DNA of 64,000 bases, from assembly GCF_016097555.1 (NCBI RefSeq), contig NC_054712.1, positions 42,607,499-42,671,498 on the forward strand. Direction: 5' to 3'. A program made the translations under genes and the position numbers. The notes below the pieces were generated by a model. That model worked only from the letters and a program-made list of their open reading frames with translations. It made no database searches and was not told where the DNA came from. Source of the DNA: Gigantopelta aegis. Its lineage: Eukaryota; Mollusca; Gastropoda; Neomphalida; Peltospiridae. This document shows, piece by piece, positions 22,966 through 34,262 of this stretch; position 1 is the first letter of the stretch, and every line of letters begins with the position of its first letter.

Positions 22966-24084
22966 AAGAATTTCTCGGTGACCTTTTCGGTTTCTAAGGA
23001 AACAACACCCTGCTAGGGCCTTACGTGAACCGATTTCTATAGGCAGGGCAACATGTGGATGTCGTTCGATTGCTAGTGTTTCTCCACAATAGAGTAAAGA
23101 CTGTTTTGTAAACCAGATCCAGAGTGCGGACACGGGGGGGAAAGGTTTAGCGAGCCCGCCACGATATGTTCAAGTAAAAGCTAACGATAAGCGAGTGGCC
23201 GCACGGATTAAATATTATCAGTACCACTGATGTGACTTTGATCGGCGCTAGAATGACGCGGGGCGCGGCGCCAGTGTGCGGTTTGGGGTTCAGATAGGGA
23301 GTTACGAGGCGGCCGAGGGGAAGCTAGGTAGGTCCAGACATTGTTTACGTAGATCGGTGTTACGTGGTCGTACAGCCGACTCATCGAGCTGGGCAGATGT
23401 AGATGCAGACGTAGCTATGTCACAGGCGGACAGACGGACGGGCGAGCACAAACTGGGGACGTCGTGCTAGATAATATTCAGCTGTTGCACCATAGTTCTG
23501 GAGGCTTGTCACAGAAGTGAGACAGCGATCCGTTTGTGAATGAAGGATTACATTTACTGACACAACCACCAAACGCAGGGGTTCATGTGCATCTGTGTTC
23601 TAGATATGCAGCTGTTAGAGCTAACAGAACATGTAATTGATCGTGTACAGACGTGAGAAAAGAGTCTACAGAATTGAGAAAAACGTCACGTGTGTGGAAT
23701 TAAGGATTACTGTCTTAAATACCATAATTATGTTGTGTTCTTGTGCATCCGTTTTCAACTTTTAAATGCGCGGCTGTCTCAAAACGGCGATTCTAACTAA
23801 CAGAAACCAGAATTTGTTACCAGCAGAAGTTCTTTTCGGACAACAGTGCGTGGAGCCTTTGTTGGCCAGCTACAGTATAGTTGAGGTGATTGCGATTAGA
23901 TTTGAATGCACAGTTATTTAAATTAACAGTTAGTAGCTAAACATTGGTTTGGATTGTTTATAGTGCACAGTAGGTAAAGGTTATCTGCACACATGTGCAT
24001 TTGAGCTTCGGGTGAGTGTGTACTATCAGGTTTCTTTCGATATATCACATTCCGTGTTATAAACAGTGGTCGGTCGACTGCATC
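22966..24084 (+). promoter_or_regulatory. Upstream region of the SLC10 gene
   Basis: Just over 1.1 kb before the SLC10 start codon. About 23110-23470 is richer in G+C and CpG than its surroundings (for example GACGCGGGGCGCGGCGCC at 23252-23269), so it may hold the promoter and first untranslated exon. No TATA box or defined factor site is convincing, and the transcription start cannot be placed. The location is inference from composition. Confidence 0.3.
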
Positions 24085-24810
24085 ATGGCTGGGCTTCGTG
24101 TAATCTGCGTGGTACATGCTGTCCTGTTTGCTGCGTTCAGCTTTACCCAGGCAGTCGAACCACCGGCGAATATCTCCCTTCAAAATGACGTCACGCTAAA
24201 CATCACTGACGTCATCGGTGACATCATGCTTGACATCATACCCGCAGACACGGTGACGATTATCATGTACAGCGAGACCATGATCTCGGTGAACTACACG
24301 CTGCGGTGTTATAACCGAAATATCACACACCTGTTGAAGATACACACCCTGAACCATGACGTGGCCTATCTAAAGGGCATGCATCAATACAACGTGTCTT
24401 GCGCGGACCTCCGGGACTCGCAGACTGACAGTGATCTCCAAGACAATGATCTCCAAGACAGAAACTTCACGCTTCATTCGGGAGACTTCAACTTGACGGT
24501 GTACGCCGACCTGATCGGCAGGACGTGGCTGGTGTTCGACACGTTCTCGATCAACGGGGCGATCGGCGACAAACCGTTCGAGAACATCTCCTCGTCGGGA
24601 GAGAGCCGCAGGATCTATAGGTACAAGGTGGTGGTGATCCGGATCCGCCGACTCATCGACTACATATTCCGCGGGGTCGTATACGTGTTCGTGATCGGGA
24701 CGACGGTCGGGATGGGCTGCAAGACGGACCTGGACGTCGTCAAGAAGGTGCTCAAGAAACCCATCGCGCCGTTAATCGGACTCTTCTGCCAGTACGTCGG
24801 CATGCCGCTC
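24085..24810 (+). CDS. SLC10-like exon 1
   Basis: 242 codons ending ATGCCGCTC before donor GTAAGT; phase 0. Carries the signal peptide, the glycosylated ectodomain (about residues 24-195), helix 1 and the start of helix 2. A near repeat GATCTCCAAGACA occurs twice around 24434-24460, giving SDLQDNDLQDR. Confidence 0.9.
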
Positions 24811-25201
24811 GTAAGTTGTCTGAAATCTTTAGCAAACAAACTAAAAAACCCCAAACAAACTCAACCTCCATGCATTTATAAATAAATACAAACCAAATAC
24901 AAACTCAAAAACAAAAACAAACCTCCAAAAAACAACAATTTAAGAAAACACAATAAAACCAAACCAAACAAAAACACAAAAATAAACAAATATTGATGCA
25001 TGACACCCATATATCCATATATTCATTCACTCACTTATTTGTCCATCCTTCTGCTTCGTACCATTTGGCACATAATGCTTTGAGCAACCCCACCAATCAT
25101 CTCTTCCAAATCTGACATACCTTCTCTGCTGTGCCTTGCCTTACGTCCGACCTAGCTCAACCTCAAGCTCTACCTCATTTTCAGCCATATTCTGCTACTT
25201 T

Positions 25202-25284
<83 letters not shown>

Positions 25285-25333
25285 TCTCTGTCTGTCTGTC
25301 TGTCTCCCCCCTCTCTCTGTCTGTCTCTCTCTC

Positions 25334-25366
<33 letters not shown>

Positions 25367-25394
25367 GTCTCTCCCCACCCTCTCTGTCTCTCTC

Positions 25395-25467
<73 letters not shown>

Positions 25468-25896
25468 ATCCGACACCATTTGCTTCTTTCCCCTTCCACT
25501 CCCCTCATCCCATTACATCTTTTGTAATCTTTTTAATTTGTAGATGTTTTTCCTTTCTCTTTTCAGATTGCGTTTGGCGTGGCAAACTTAATCAATCTGG
25601 ACAACCCGGCTATACGACTGGGCATCTTCGCGTGTGGGATCTGTCCTGGCGGCGGCCTCAGCAACATATACTCATACCTGCTTGGCGGCGACGTGTCCCT
25701 CTCCATCACGATGACGTGCATCAGCACGGTGGCCGCGCTAGGTGAGTCAGCCACATCAGCGGCGGGGTCCCATTCCGTGTTGGAGGGCGTACCGTTACCT
25801 TTCAAAATGTAACGATTATAATCTCTATTAAAAATAATATAAGACAGCCATAGATAGGTGTCAGTTAAACTAGAACCGATTTTATGTGCATTACAG

Positions 25897-25992
<96 letters not shown>

Positions 25993-28958
25993 GGTGAGGG
26001 GAGAGATATGAACTGATTGACTGACTGACAGACAGACAGACAGACATAAGTTGAGAGGCAGAAAGGGGTTGGCGGTTTGAACTCCGAAATGTCGTTCTAT
26101 AATAAATCTTGTTTCATGAAACAAAGAAAACTTAAATACCAAAAAATAAATGTATTTGAATGATAAAAGAGCATTAAAATGCACAATGTAGAGGCCAACA
26201 TATAAATCAAAATAAAGCTCGTTACTATTGTCAGATCTATAATTCGTTTGCATCAAAATGGAACCGATGAATTCACTTAAAGCTATACATGTGTATTAAA
26301 TGACGCGAAAACTCGTATAAAAACATATTAAGTTTTAAACCCATACCAACTTTCATACCATTTTGTACAAAACATTCTATGTAAATAGAAATGTTTCTTA
26401 ACAAATTACCGTTCTTTGTTAGTCAAATCATTCCCTCAAAAGAGGCGGTGTTTATTAGTTCAGTGACTGTTCTGTGCAGTTTTGTGGCGAGTGTTGTGTT
26501 TGGCAATATTAATAAAAAAATTTTTTTATGAATTTTACCTATGGAGTTATATGCCAAATTATATGTTAAAAAGTGGGAGCTGAAATCCCGTAGCATCCGC
26601 CCCCGCCCTCCCTCCCCCAGCTCCTAAGAGCCTAGCGTAGAAAGGACGCAACAGAGGCCGTCAGTATGACTGGCTTGAAGATAAGTATCGTGCTGCGCTT
26701 TTCATTGAGCAGTCTTCGCCTGGCTGTCATATAGATCCCAGATTGTGTTACAAATTCCACTTCACTTCACCTCAGACGGTTATAAACCCATCTACTTCAT
26801 ATCGGGTTACCGTCAACACGCACGCTGAGATAATGTCCACAAGAAACGCAGTGTTACATCCTAGGGGTACGAGGTGGGGGAGGGGGTTCGGGAGGGGTGT
26901 GGGAGGTAGAGGTGCAATTATTGTGCAGTTTCGGACCAAACAGGGCCAATTCTTCTCTAACAGAGTATTGTAATTCTGGGAGTTGGGGAATAGGCCACAG
27001 GCTCCTATGTTTGATGATGATGATGATGATGATAACTAGTTTAACGTGCCCATATACCACTAGGGTTTCGAACACGTCCATCCCGAGTCCGACCTCCGAT
27101 AAGATCGGTGGCCCGACTCGGGAGGGGGGGGGGGGGGGGGGGTGGTGTTGAAAATGGGCAGAATTTTGAAAATAGCAATTAGTAAAAAAGTTAATAGAAT
27201 AAATAAAAAATAAAAAAAAGATTACAAGCCAAAAATAAAAAGAATTGACTGCTCGGCCGAATATTTATATAATTTGGAGCATTTTAGAAGGACAGTCCAA
27301 AATTAAATAAGAGAAAGAAGAGAGGATCGGACTATTTAATAATATTAAAAAAAAGAAAAAAGAAGTAATTTCGACATAAAATTTTGAACGCAGATCTAAA
27401 AGTTTAAAGTCCGATCGATATGTCCACGCGAGTGGCCTCGTTAAGGCCGTTTGACTACGGCGTGCTGATGAGTGGAGTCGCGGCAAAACGGGGGATGAAG
27501 CGCTTCCATTTCTGGTGTTGTAGATGGCTGATGACGCTTCCGTAGTCGTCGCCGAAGAGAGCCATGATGATCCGATGAATGGTATGGCTATCCATTTCGC
27601 TTATCAGGATCGCTTGGCGGTAGACATGTCTTCGGCGTTGAGTGACGACTAGTCCCGCCTTGCCGGTTGGAGACTTGATGGAATGCAACTCAAAGTCGCT
27701 TCCACCAGGGAGGTGATGTAATTCCTCGTCCAGTGCTCCACCCAACAGCGTTGCCTTGTCCTTGGTGTCGCCTTGGATGAACTTGTGGAAGCTGGATCTG
27801 ATCTTGCCGATCTGTACTTGCCAGACAGCTTCCAAGTCCACAGGGGGCGGAGTTGGTGGTGTCTTGTGTGTTGGAGGAGGCCGGGCCTTGTCTGGTTGAG
27901 AGCACATTCAGACACGTCTGTTCTCATCGCGATACCTATGTTTGAGGAAAATGTTTTAATTAACAACGCACTCAGCACATTTTATTTACGGTTATATGGC
28001 GTCAGACACATGGTTAAGGATTACACAGATATTGAGAGGAAGGAAATGTTTTATTTAACGACGCATTCAACACATTTTATTTACGGTTATATAGCGTCAG
28101 ACATGTGGCCACACAGATATTGAGAGAGAAAATCAGATGTCGCCACTTCATAGGCTACTCTTTTAGCAGCAAGGGGTCTTTTATATGCACCATCCCACAG
28201 ACAGGATAGCACATACCACGGCCTTTAATATACCAGTTGTTGATGCACTGGCTGGAACGAAAAATAGCCCAATGGGTCTACCGACGGAGATCGATCCCAA
28301 ACCGACCACACATCAAGCGAGCGCTTTACCACTGGACTACGTCCCGCCTCCCCCTCCCCCCCCCCCTCCCATTTTTGAGGATGAGGGAGGCTTATCTTTG
28401 CTCTGATTACCTGAAATTGTCCGGTTCTAGATAACAACCTGTTTTTCCATATCTACATAAAGTACTACAAAACAGCTATATTTATAACGTCCCAAACGAA
28501 TCACAACGCATTTTTTTTTTTTACATATATTACAACTAATATTGAAAATAAAATTATGGAAATAACATGCAGACAATTTTTCATGCCATTTAATTTTGCT
28601 CGAACCATCGCTTTTGTCCAAATGTGAAGATTTGCTCCAGTACTAGGGGTGGGGTAGGGTGGGGGGGGGGGGGTGGGTGGGGGGGGGGGAAGGCAGTTCA
28701 CTCTCACTCCGACCCCCGTTTCAGACGCTTACAGTGCGGGGGTACTGTTTAGGGTGCGTTGTTTAACAGGCCCGTAGGAACGATATCTGGAGTTGGGGGG
28801 TGGGGGTGGTGTGATGGGTTGGCACAACCTCTAGTGGGGGAACAAGGTAATTTTTAGATTTATTTTTCTATAGAGCAGGACTAAAACCAAACCGTACATA
28901 TTTAGTCCAGGAACCAGGTCGATTTATCGCCCTCGAGTGGGGTAACCACACACCACGA

Positions 28959-29028
<70 letters not shown>

Positions 29029-32000
29029 TTATTGAGGTTCAAGCACGCTGTCCTGGGCTTTCAGGGTTGTCTGTCAAGGACAGTGAGTTAGTTGTTAGTT
29101 GGTTAGCAAGAAAGAAGAGGGTGTAGTGGCTTTACACCTTCCCATTGAGCCTTAAGAACTCGCTCTGGGTTGGTGCTGGTACCGGGCTGCGAACCCTGTA
29201 CCTTTTAGCCTGTAGTTCGATGGCTTAACCACTGCGCCAGCGAGGCCGGTCCACGACCATCCCAGTTTCTACGGGCATAAAATTAATAGGGTACTCAACA
29301 GCTGATCACTTTTAGTTAGATTTGTGTTCTTATATGTTACAAATTGTGCTTATGTGGAAATCGGGTCACTCTCGTTATTGGTAATGTACATTTAAAATTC
29401 CAATGTAAGCGCTAAAAATGAATTAAAGGGACATACCCGAATACATAATGTGTGGCGTATGTCTGACGTAAGTGTTACGAGTGATTTGTGTTGCCGGGCC
29501 CTGGCGTATATCGACATATGCTTACCAAAGGAGTCGGGAATGCAACTGTGGAGCCAGATACATATTAATTCACATTTCAACCGGAGGATGCATACTCTTC
29601 AAAGCTTTGGTTGGGGGTAGGGGTGGGGGTAGGGGTGGGGGTGTTCTATGCTACACTCGCTTCGAGCGCATGTGTTATAACCAAATGCAGATAATAAGCT
29701 TTCCACCATTTGGCCTCAGATTACAGTTCTCATCCCATTTAGTTATCGGGAAATTTGTCTGCGCAAGTAGTCTGCTGTTGACTGATTATTTCATGGCGGA
29801 CAGCTGTGAAGTGGCAACTATTTGACTGAAGTTGACGGGGGAGAGCATGTAGTTTGTAAACGTGTGTAACTTGTTGACATTGAAGACTTGTTTGTGGTAA
29901 TTCTGGCCCATGCAAAAGTAGTGTTTTTGTGTGTAAAATGGGTGTACTCCGGCCTGGTTTAGAGGGTGTGTTTGTTTAAACCAATATGCTGGGAGAAAAA
30001 GCTGGACAACAGGGGTTGTCCTTTTCAAAGTATGTGTCCCCCAGGCAGGCAAAGATCCATGGGCCTGCTGATATTTATAAAAATGTTATAGCCACTAAGG
30101 CTATATAGAAACATATAGCGCAATTAATTGCGGTCTGTGACCATTTCCGCCTATACGGTTTAAACGACGCGATATACAGTGTAGATATTTATAGCCATAA
30201 CTGACACAAGTAGTTTAATGGCATGGGAAAACGGCAAAGACTGTTAAATTTATCGCTGTAGCTTACCATATTGAATATATACGGAAACAAAGAGATTATT
30301 TGTTGGACGGCACACCAGCATATTTTAAATATCGGCTATTTGGTGTCACTAGCATCTGGTTGTTTCGACATTTGGTCCACAGAGAGAAAGAGAGGAAACC
30401 CGCTGTCGCCACATTGGCTAATCTTAATGATAAAGCAGCAAGATATTGTTTATATGCATTTTCTCTTAAACAGGATAGTACATACCAGTCGTGGGACACT
30501 GTTTGAGACGGAGAAAACACAGTTCGTTGATGGTGATCTGAGACAATATGTCAGATTACCAAATGTTTGACATTCATTTGCAGATAATTTATAAATCATT
30601 GTGCTCTAGTAGTATATCTAAACAAAATAAACTTTAATAATGTTGGAAACGTTTGCCTTCCGTCTCCCCATAGTAATTTCATGGTAGGTAAACCTTTCTA
30701 TCAATTTAAAAATGTATAGTCCAGATGGTGTTTCCTTAAGTTTACAGAAAGCCCCCAGCTTACTTAAAGTAAATGTTCATTAGTAAGAAATGAAAATAAA
30801 AGAATATTTCTTTAACGACATTTCGATGCATGATGTCATTGTACCGTTGTCTATGATCGATCCCCGTCGGGCTATTTCTCGTTCCAGCCAATGCTCCACA
30901 ACTGGTGTAACAAAGGCCGTGGTATGTGTTATTCTGCCTGTGGGATGGTGCATATAAAAGATCCCTTGCTGCTACTCGAAAAGAGTTGCCCATGAAGTGG
31001 CGAAAGCGGGTTTCCTCTTTCAATATACGTGTGGTCATTAACCATAACCATAAATAAAATTTGTAGAGTGCGTCATTAAATAAAACATTTCATGTACTGT
31101 TGTTGATATTAAAAAACGACCAGTTTAATATTCATGATGGAGTGTCGTCAGAAATTCATTTATTCAATCATTTAATAGCATTTAATATAAAACAACAGAT
31201 CGTAAAAAAAGAAAGAAAAATGTTTTACCTCTTGTTTGTTAAAACGTTTGATGGGTAGAGAAGTATACTTCGGATATAATTCATGCATGTTATATTATCA
31301 AAAGAAGTCGAATACATGGAATTGTATATAATTTTATCTTTAATCTTGAGTGCATTTTTACTTATAGTATTATCAATGGACTTTACCAAATACGCCTATT
31401 TCGATCGGAAAAACAAATGGACATTCTTACAAGAGACCATTATTTTATTAATTGCATCCCCTCACACAAGGCGCGGGACGTAGCCCAGTGGTAAAGCGCT
31501 CGCTTGATGCGCGGTCGGTCTAGGATCGATCCCCGTCGGTGGGCCCATTGGGCTATTTCTCGTTCCTATCAAAGGCTGTGGTATATGCTATCCCCTCTGT
31601 GGGATGGTGCATATAAAAGATCTCTTGCTGCTAATCGAAAAGAGTGGCGACAGCAGGTTTCCTCCCTCAATATCTGTGTGGTCCTTAACCATATGTGTTA
31701 CGGCCTCGGTAACGTCGTGGTTAGGCCATCGGTCTACAGGCTGGTAGGTACTGGGTTCGAATCCCAGTCGAGGCATGGGATTTTTAATCCAGATACCGAC
31801 TCCAAACCCTGAGTGAGTGCTCCGCAAGGCTCAATGGGTAGGTGTAAACCACTTGCACCGACCAGTGATCCATAACTGGTTCAACAAAGGCCATGGTTTG
31901 TGCTATCCTGCCTGTGGGAAGCGCAAATAAAAGATCCCTTGCTGCTAATCCAAAGAGTAGCCCATGTAGTGGCGACAGCGGGTTTCCTCTCAAAATCTGT

Positions 32001-33913
32001 GTGGTTGTTAACCATATGTCTGACGCCATATAACCATAAAAAAAATGTGTTGAGTGCGTCGTTAAATAAAAGATTTCTTTCTTTCTTTAACCATATGTCT
32101 GACGCCATATAACAGTGAATAAAATGTGTTGAGTGCGTCGTTAAATAAAACATTTCCTGTCCTGCCCATCAAACAAGAGGAGTCTATGTCCACCCCTGCT
32201 TACAAATATACTTATGGAAGTAATGAGGGAGCACAGGATATCTGATAGAAATTTAAAAGACTACTAAGGTCTCACTACACAGATCACTCATTTCATTCAT
32301 TCATCACGGTCCACTATAGTTCCTAATTGTGACACAAATTATGGTTCAGTTCTAGGAAATGGTTAAGAATTAAAACAATATGTATGTTTAATGGAAAGCC
32401 TTCTGACGGTATTTTGCCCATACTCTTTTGTAATATTCTGCATTGACCTTTTTGAGCATGGGTGTATAGCGTAAGAGGCAGCCGGAGTGAATCGGTCAAT
32501 GAACCACCAGTTCGCATCTGTATTACAGCCAGATGCGGTCATATAGAAAAATCTGAGACGGAAATGTTCTCAATTTTGGAGTGAAAATAAATACTTACAC
32601 AATGTATGCTCGCAATGGTGTATGTTGTTAGTGCCAACGAGAACCCGTTCTATTGGCAATCTTCATTTGAAGTTGGGCAATTTAACATGGCAGATGACAT
32701 CTGTGTAGTGAGACCTAAAGTAGTTACGCTTGTATAAATACGGAAGTGTAATGTGGGTTTAAATGTCAGTAACACGGTTAACGTCCTGATACTGTAGATG
32801 AGGGATTAGGTGTTATTAATATCCAGTCCTTGTTGTTTCACGCGAGCAACTGCTCCCGCTCGCTTGTGCTGACGCAAAACTATTTCCGCGGGGGCGAAAC
32901 ACGTCTCGCCTTGTCACATCTGATATACCGTTTAGATATTAGATAAATTTAACAACACCTCTCAGATTTATTTTCAATTTAGACACAAGGCAGCAATTCG
33001 TTTGCTACATCATTTTACGAGAGAAGTTTATTGCTCACCATCGATTTTTTCAAACAGTAAACACTGAACATGTTCCTGTATTTCATTCCATCAGCATACG
33101 TTTCATAACTAAGATTCCACTGAGAATACTGTCTTGTGAAGTTTAATATTCAATATATGATATTTTATTTCAGCTATGGTACCGCTGTGGATGTTTACGC
33201 TGGGACAGACGTTCGCAGACGACACGACGACGATATCCATTCCATTCGCAAACATCCTACTGACTCTGGCAACCGTCATTGTGCCTCTCTTCGTGGGCCT
33301 CTTCGTCAAATACAAATGTCAAAAACTCGCCAAACTCATCATCAAGATCATCAAGCCAGTCTCCATAGTGACAATCCTGTTCCTCATTGGGTTCGGCGTC
33401 TACACCAACTTGTGGATCTTCCGCCTGTTCAAACCGTCCACGGTTCTGGCGGGATGCCTGCTGCCGTACATCGGCTACGTGACCGGCGGATTGATAGCTT
33501 TCATCTGCCGCCAGCCCTGGTACCGCGTCAAAACGATCGCCATAGAGACGGGAATTCAGAACACGATGATCGCCTACCTGCTGCTACAGTTCTCACTTCC
33601 GGTTCCGGACGGCGACTTGGCTGCGGTTGGTCCAGTCGCGTCTTCCGTTATGACGCCACTTCCGCTGTTCGTGGTCGTCATAGTTTATCTGATTTACAAG
33701 CGGTGCAAGAAGAAATACGGCACCGTGTCTGACGGAGAGGAGACAGGCGCTGAGATGAATGGTACAGATGATAGAAAGAAAGACAAAGACAAAAACAAAA
33801 ACAAAAACAAAGAGAAAAACAAATCCGACAAGAAGAATCAAGCCGTTAACGGTTCGACTGAGAAGGATGAAAAAGAAGCGGAAGAACTCTTAGACAAGGT
33901 TTCGTCGATGTGA
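24085..33913 (+). CDS. SLC10-family transporter (SLC10A3/A5-like), three exons
   Basis: Joined coding exons 24085-24810, 25567-25741 and 33174-33913 give 546 residues. A signal peptide (MAGLRVICVVHAVLFAAFSF) and an ectodomain with at least seven N-x-S/T sites precede about nine membrane helices. Family motifs: VGMGCKTD after helix 1, PGGGLSN at residues 269-275, ALAMVPLWMFTLG across the exon 2/3 junction, and ETGIQNT at 425-431, matching the sodium-binding region of the bile acid:sodium symporter fold. The long N-terminus fits SLC10A3 (P3 protein)/SLC10A5 better than the ileal and liver transporters; its substrate cannot be told. The tail is rich in Lys, Asp and Asn. The start is the first ATG in frame (CATCATGG); the frame upstream has no other ATG. 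No defect seen. Likely at the plasma membrane or in secretory membranes. Confidence 0.92.
24811..25566 (+). other. SLC10-like intron 1 with CT-rich microsatellite
   Basis: An A-rich stretch precedes about 260 bases of (TC)n with TG and (TCTG) interruptions at 25204-25466. The acceptor is TTTTCAG at 25560-25566. All long frames over the microsatellite are artefacts. Confidence 0.85.
25567..25741 (+). CDS. SLC10-like exon 2
   Basis: 175 bases, 58 codons plus one base (phase 1). Encodes IAFGVANLINLDNPAIR through the PGGGLSN motif to STVAAL; donor GTGAGT. The split Ala codon is completed by CT at 33174-33175. Confidence 0.92.
25899..25989. repeat. (AG)n microsatellite
   Basis: About 90 bases of pure AG in SLC10 intron 2; a (GACA)n run follows near 26020-26045. 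Confidence 0.95.
25990..26999. other. SLC10 intron 2, no feature recognised
   Basis: Mostly AT-rich; G-rich stretch near 26870-26910. No exon-like frame with splice sites. Confidence 0.45.
27000..27920 (-). mobile_element. Possible retroposon with (ATC)n tail and 150-codon frame
   Basis: On the minus strand a 150-codon frame (27907-27455; starts MCSQPDKARPPPTHKTPP, includes FPRFAATPLISTP-like end) is followed by AT-rich sequence, a GC-rich hairpin (CCCGAGTCGGGCC near 27120) and an (ATC)n run at about 27013-27033. A 3' microsatellite tail is typical of RTE-like LINEs and their SINEs. The protein is not recognised. It starts right next to a SINE. Tentative. Confidence 0.3.
27945..28349 (-). 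repeat. SINE family A with duplicated tail
   Basis: A complete minus-strand copy (head edge GGACGTAGTCCAGTGGTAAA, 28349 downward) plus a second copy of the 3' tail region (27952-28035), so the block TTTATTTACGGTTATAT occurs twice. Either two insertions at one site or a tail dimer. Confidence 0.88.
28350..28735 (+). repeat. Dispersed repeat with G-run (CTCCCATTTTTG family)
   Basis: Shares with 4829-5165 the order CCTCCCATTTTTGAGG, TAGATAACAACCTG, ATTTTGCTCGAA, GCTCCAGTACTAGGGGTGGG and a closing G-run followed by GACGCTTA. Lies in SLC10 intron 2. Confidence 0.6.
28736..28961. other. Intronic stretch, nothing recognised
   Basis: G-rich at 28790-28815; otherwise no feature. Confidence 0.35.
28962..29026. 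repeat. (TC)n microsatellite
   Basis: About 63 bases of TC at the 3' end of the minus-strand SINE that follows; it may be that element's tail. Confidence 0.95.
29030..29256 (-). repeat. tRNA-derived SINE, family D
   Basis: On the minus strand the head reads CCTCGCTGGCGCAGTGGTTA (A box) then ACAGGGTTCGCAGCCCGG (B box). The body runs through GGCTCAATGGGAAGGTGTAA to a tail containing CCCAGGACAGCGTGCTTGAA, also seen at 9885 and 49158. The (TC)n tract abuts its 3' end. Confidence 0.85.
29257..29699. other. Intronic stretch, nothing certain
   Basis: A single TTAAAGGGACATACCCGAA near 29425 resembles one end of the TTAA-MITE family without a partner. G-rich near 29610-29640. No gene. Confidence 0.35.
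29700..30145 (-). repeat. Interior of the 6238-6836 element, minus-strand copy
   Basis: Minus strand matches 6280-6740 over about 440 bases: for example CAATTAATTGCGCTATATG, CAACAAGTTACACACG and CTACATGCTCTCCCC. The GCTGTATCC inverted repeats are absent here. Confidence 0.8.
30310..30645. repeat. SINE-related fragments, mixed orientation
   Basis: Minus-strand family C body at about 30315-30510 is followed by a + strand tail (ACCAAATGTTTGACATTC, TGTGCTCTAGTAGTATATC). Rearranged copy. Confidence 0.65.
30855..31095 (+). repeat. SINE family A, partial
   Basis: Starts GATCGATCCCCGTCGGGC, includes CAATGCTCCACAACTGG and AAAAGATCCCTTGCTGCTAC, ends GAGTGCGTCATTAAATAAAA. The 5' half of the head is missing. 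Confidence 0.88.
31096..31472. other. Intronic stretch, nothing recognised
   Basis: AT-rich. A frame at 31283-31483 includes a hydrophobic run (IILSLILSAFLLIVLS) but has no splice context and runs into a SINE. Confidence 0.35.
31473..31701 (+). repeat. SINE family A, 3' end replaced by next SINE
   Basis: Head GGGACGTAGCCCAGTGGTAA, GATCGATCCCCGTCGGTGGG. The CCAGTGCACCACGACTGG block is deleted (CTCGTTCCTATCAAAGGC). The tail stops at CCTTAACCATATGTG, where a second SINE begins. Confidence 0.88.
31702..32160 (+). repeat. Composite SINE: intact tRNA-like head fused to family A body
   Basis: 31704-31776 folds as a tRNA-like cloverleaf: acceptor halves GCCTCGG and CGAGGC, T arm CTGGGTTCGAATCCCAG. 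Then a linker with GGCTCAATGGGTAGGTG, then the family A-type body (CACTTGCACCGACCAGTG onward) and tail. A second copy of the tail (32090-32158) follows a (TTTC)n run. The absence of a 3' boundary at the tRNA part argues for a SINE rather than a tRNA gene. Confidence 0.85.
32264..32722. mobile_element. MITE with about 20-bp TIRs
   Basis: Left end AGGTCTCACTACACAGAT (from about 32267), right end ATCTGTGTAGTGAGACCT (to about 32715): exact inverted repeats, extended imperfectly by CTACT outside. About 450 bases, no coding. Confidence 0.8.
32723..33173 (+). other. SLC10 intron 2, 3' end
   Basis: Unique-looking sequence ending with acceptor TATTTTATTTCAG at 33173. GC-rich short stretch near 32840-32910. 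No exon. Confidence 0.5.
33174..33913 (+). CDS. SLC10-like exon 3
   Basis: Terminal exon: completes the split Ala codon, then MVPLWMFTLGQTF and helices to the last one (LFVVVIVYLIYKR), and a charged tail with repeated Lys-Asn and Lys-Asp pairs. TGA at 33911-33913. Confidence 0.93.
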
Positions 33914-33984
33914 AAAACCCTCAACCAAACGCCGAAACAGAATTGTGACATTTTTGTATACACTGTAGTTAACACCGACCTCTC

Positions 33985-33990
33985 AATAAA
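33985..33990 (+). terminator. Poly(A) signal of the SLC10-like gene
   Basis: Canonical AATAAA 72 bases after the stop codon. A short 3' UTR is implied; other signals further on cannot be excluded. Confidence 0.6.
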
Positions 33991-34069
33991 CTACTGTGAC
34001 AGGATGGTTCATTTGAAAAAAAACAACTATATCGATACCAGTTGACGTCGAATAAGGCAACAACCAAAA

Positions 34070-34262
34070 CCAGGCGCGGATTGAGGCGGCGGCTCAAGGG
34101 GCCCAGCCACCCCCCTCTATTTTTGGTCAAACAATATATATTACAGAATACACCGAAAATGCAAACTTATCCCGACTATCTGTCGAGGACCTTTAAATTC
34201 TATTTTCAAAACCAAGAACGGCTTTTGGGGCCCCCTCTATTAAAAAAATCCTGGATCCTGTA
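34070..34262 (+). repeat. Dispersed repeat (GGTCAAAC / TGCAAAC family)
   Basis: Contains CCCTCTATTTTTGGTCAAAC, AGAATACACCGAAAATGC and TTTAAATTCTATTTTCAAAA, closing with GGGGCCCCCTCTATT. Same family as 19822-19984 and 60598-60775. Confidence 0.65.

Noticed and set aside
27455-27500. Hammerhead ribozyme suggested by CTGATGAG near 27461
   Set aside because: The required GAAA and matching stems are not found next to it (GGCAAAACG instead).
27773-28123. 116-codon plus-strand frame
   Set aside because: Runs through the SINE cluster and antisense to the 150-codon frame; no features of its own.
33593-33841. 82-codon minus-strand frame
   Set aside because: Antisense of the charged tail of SLC10-like exon 3.
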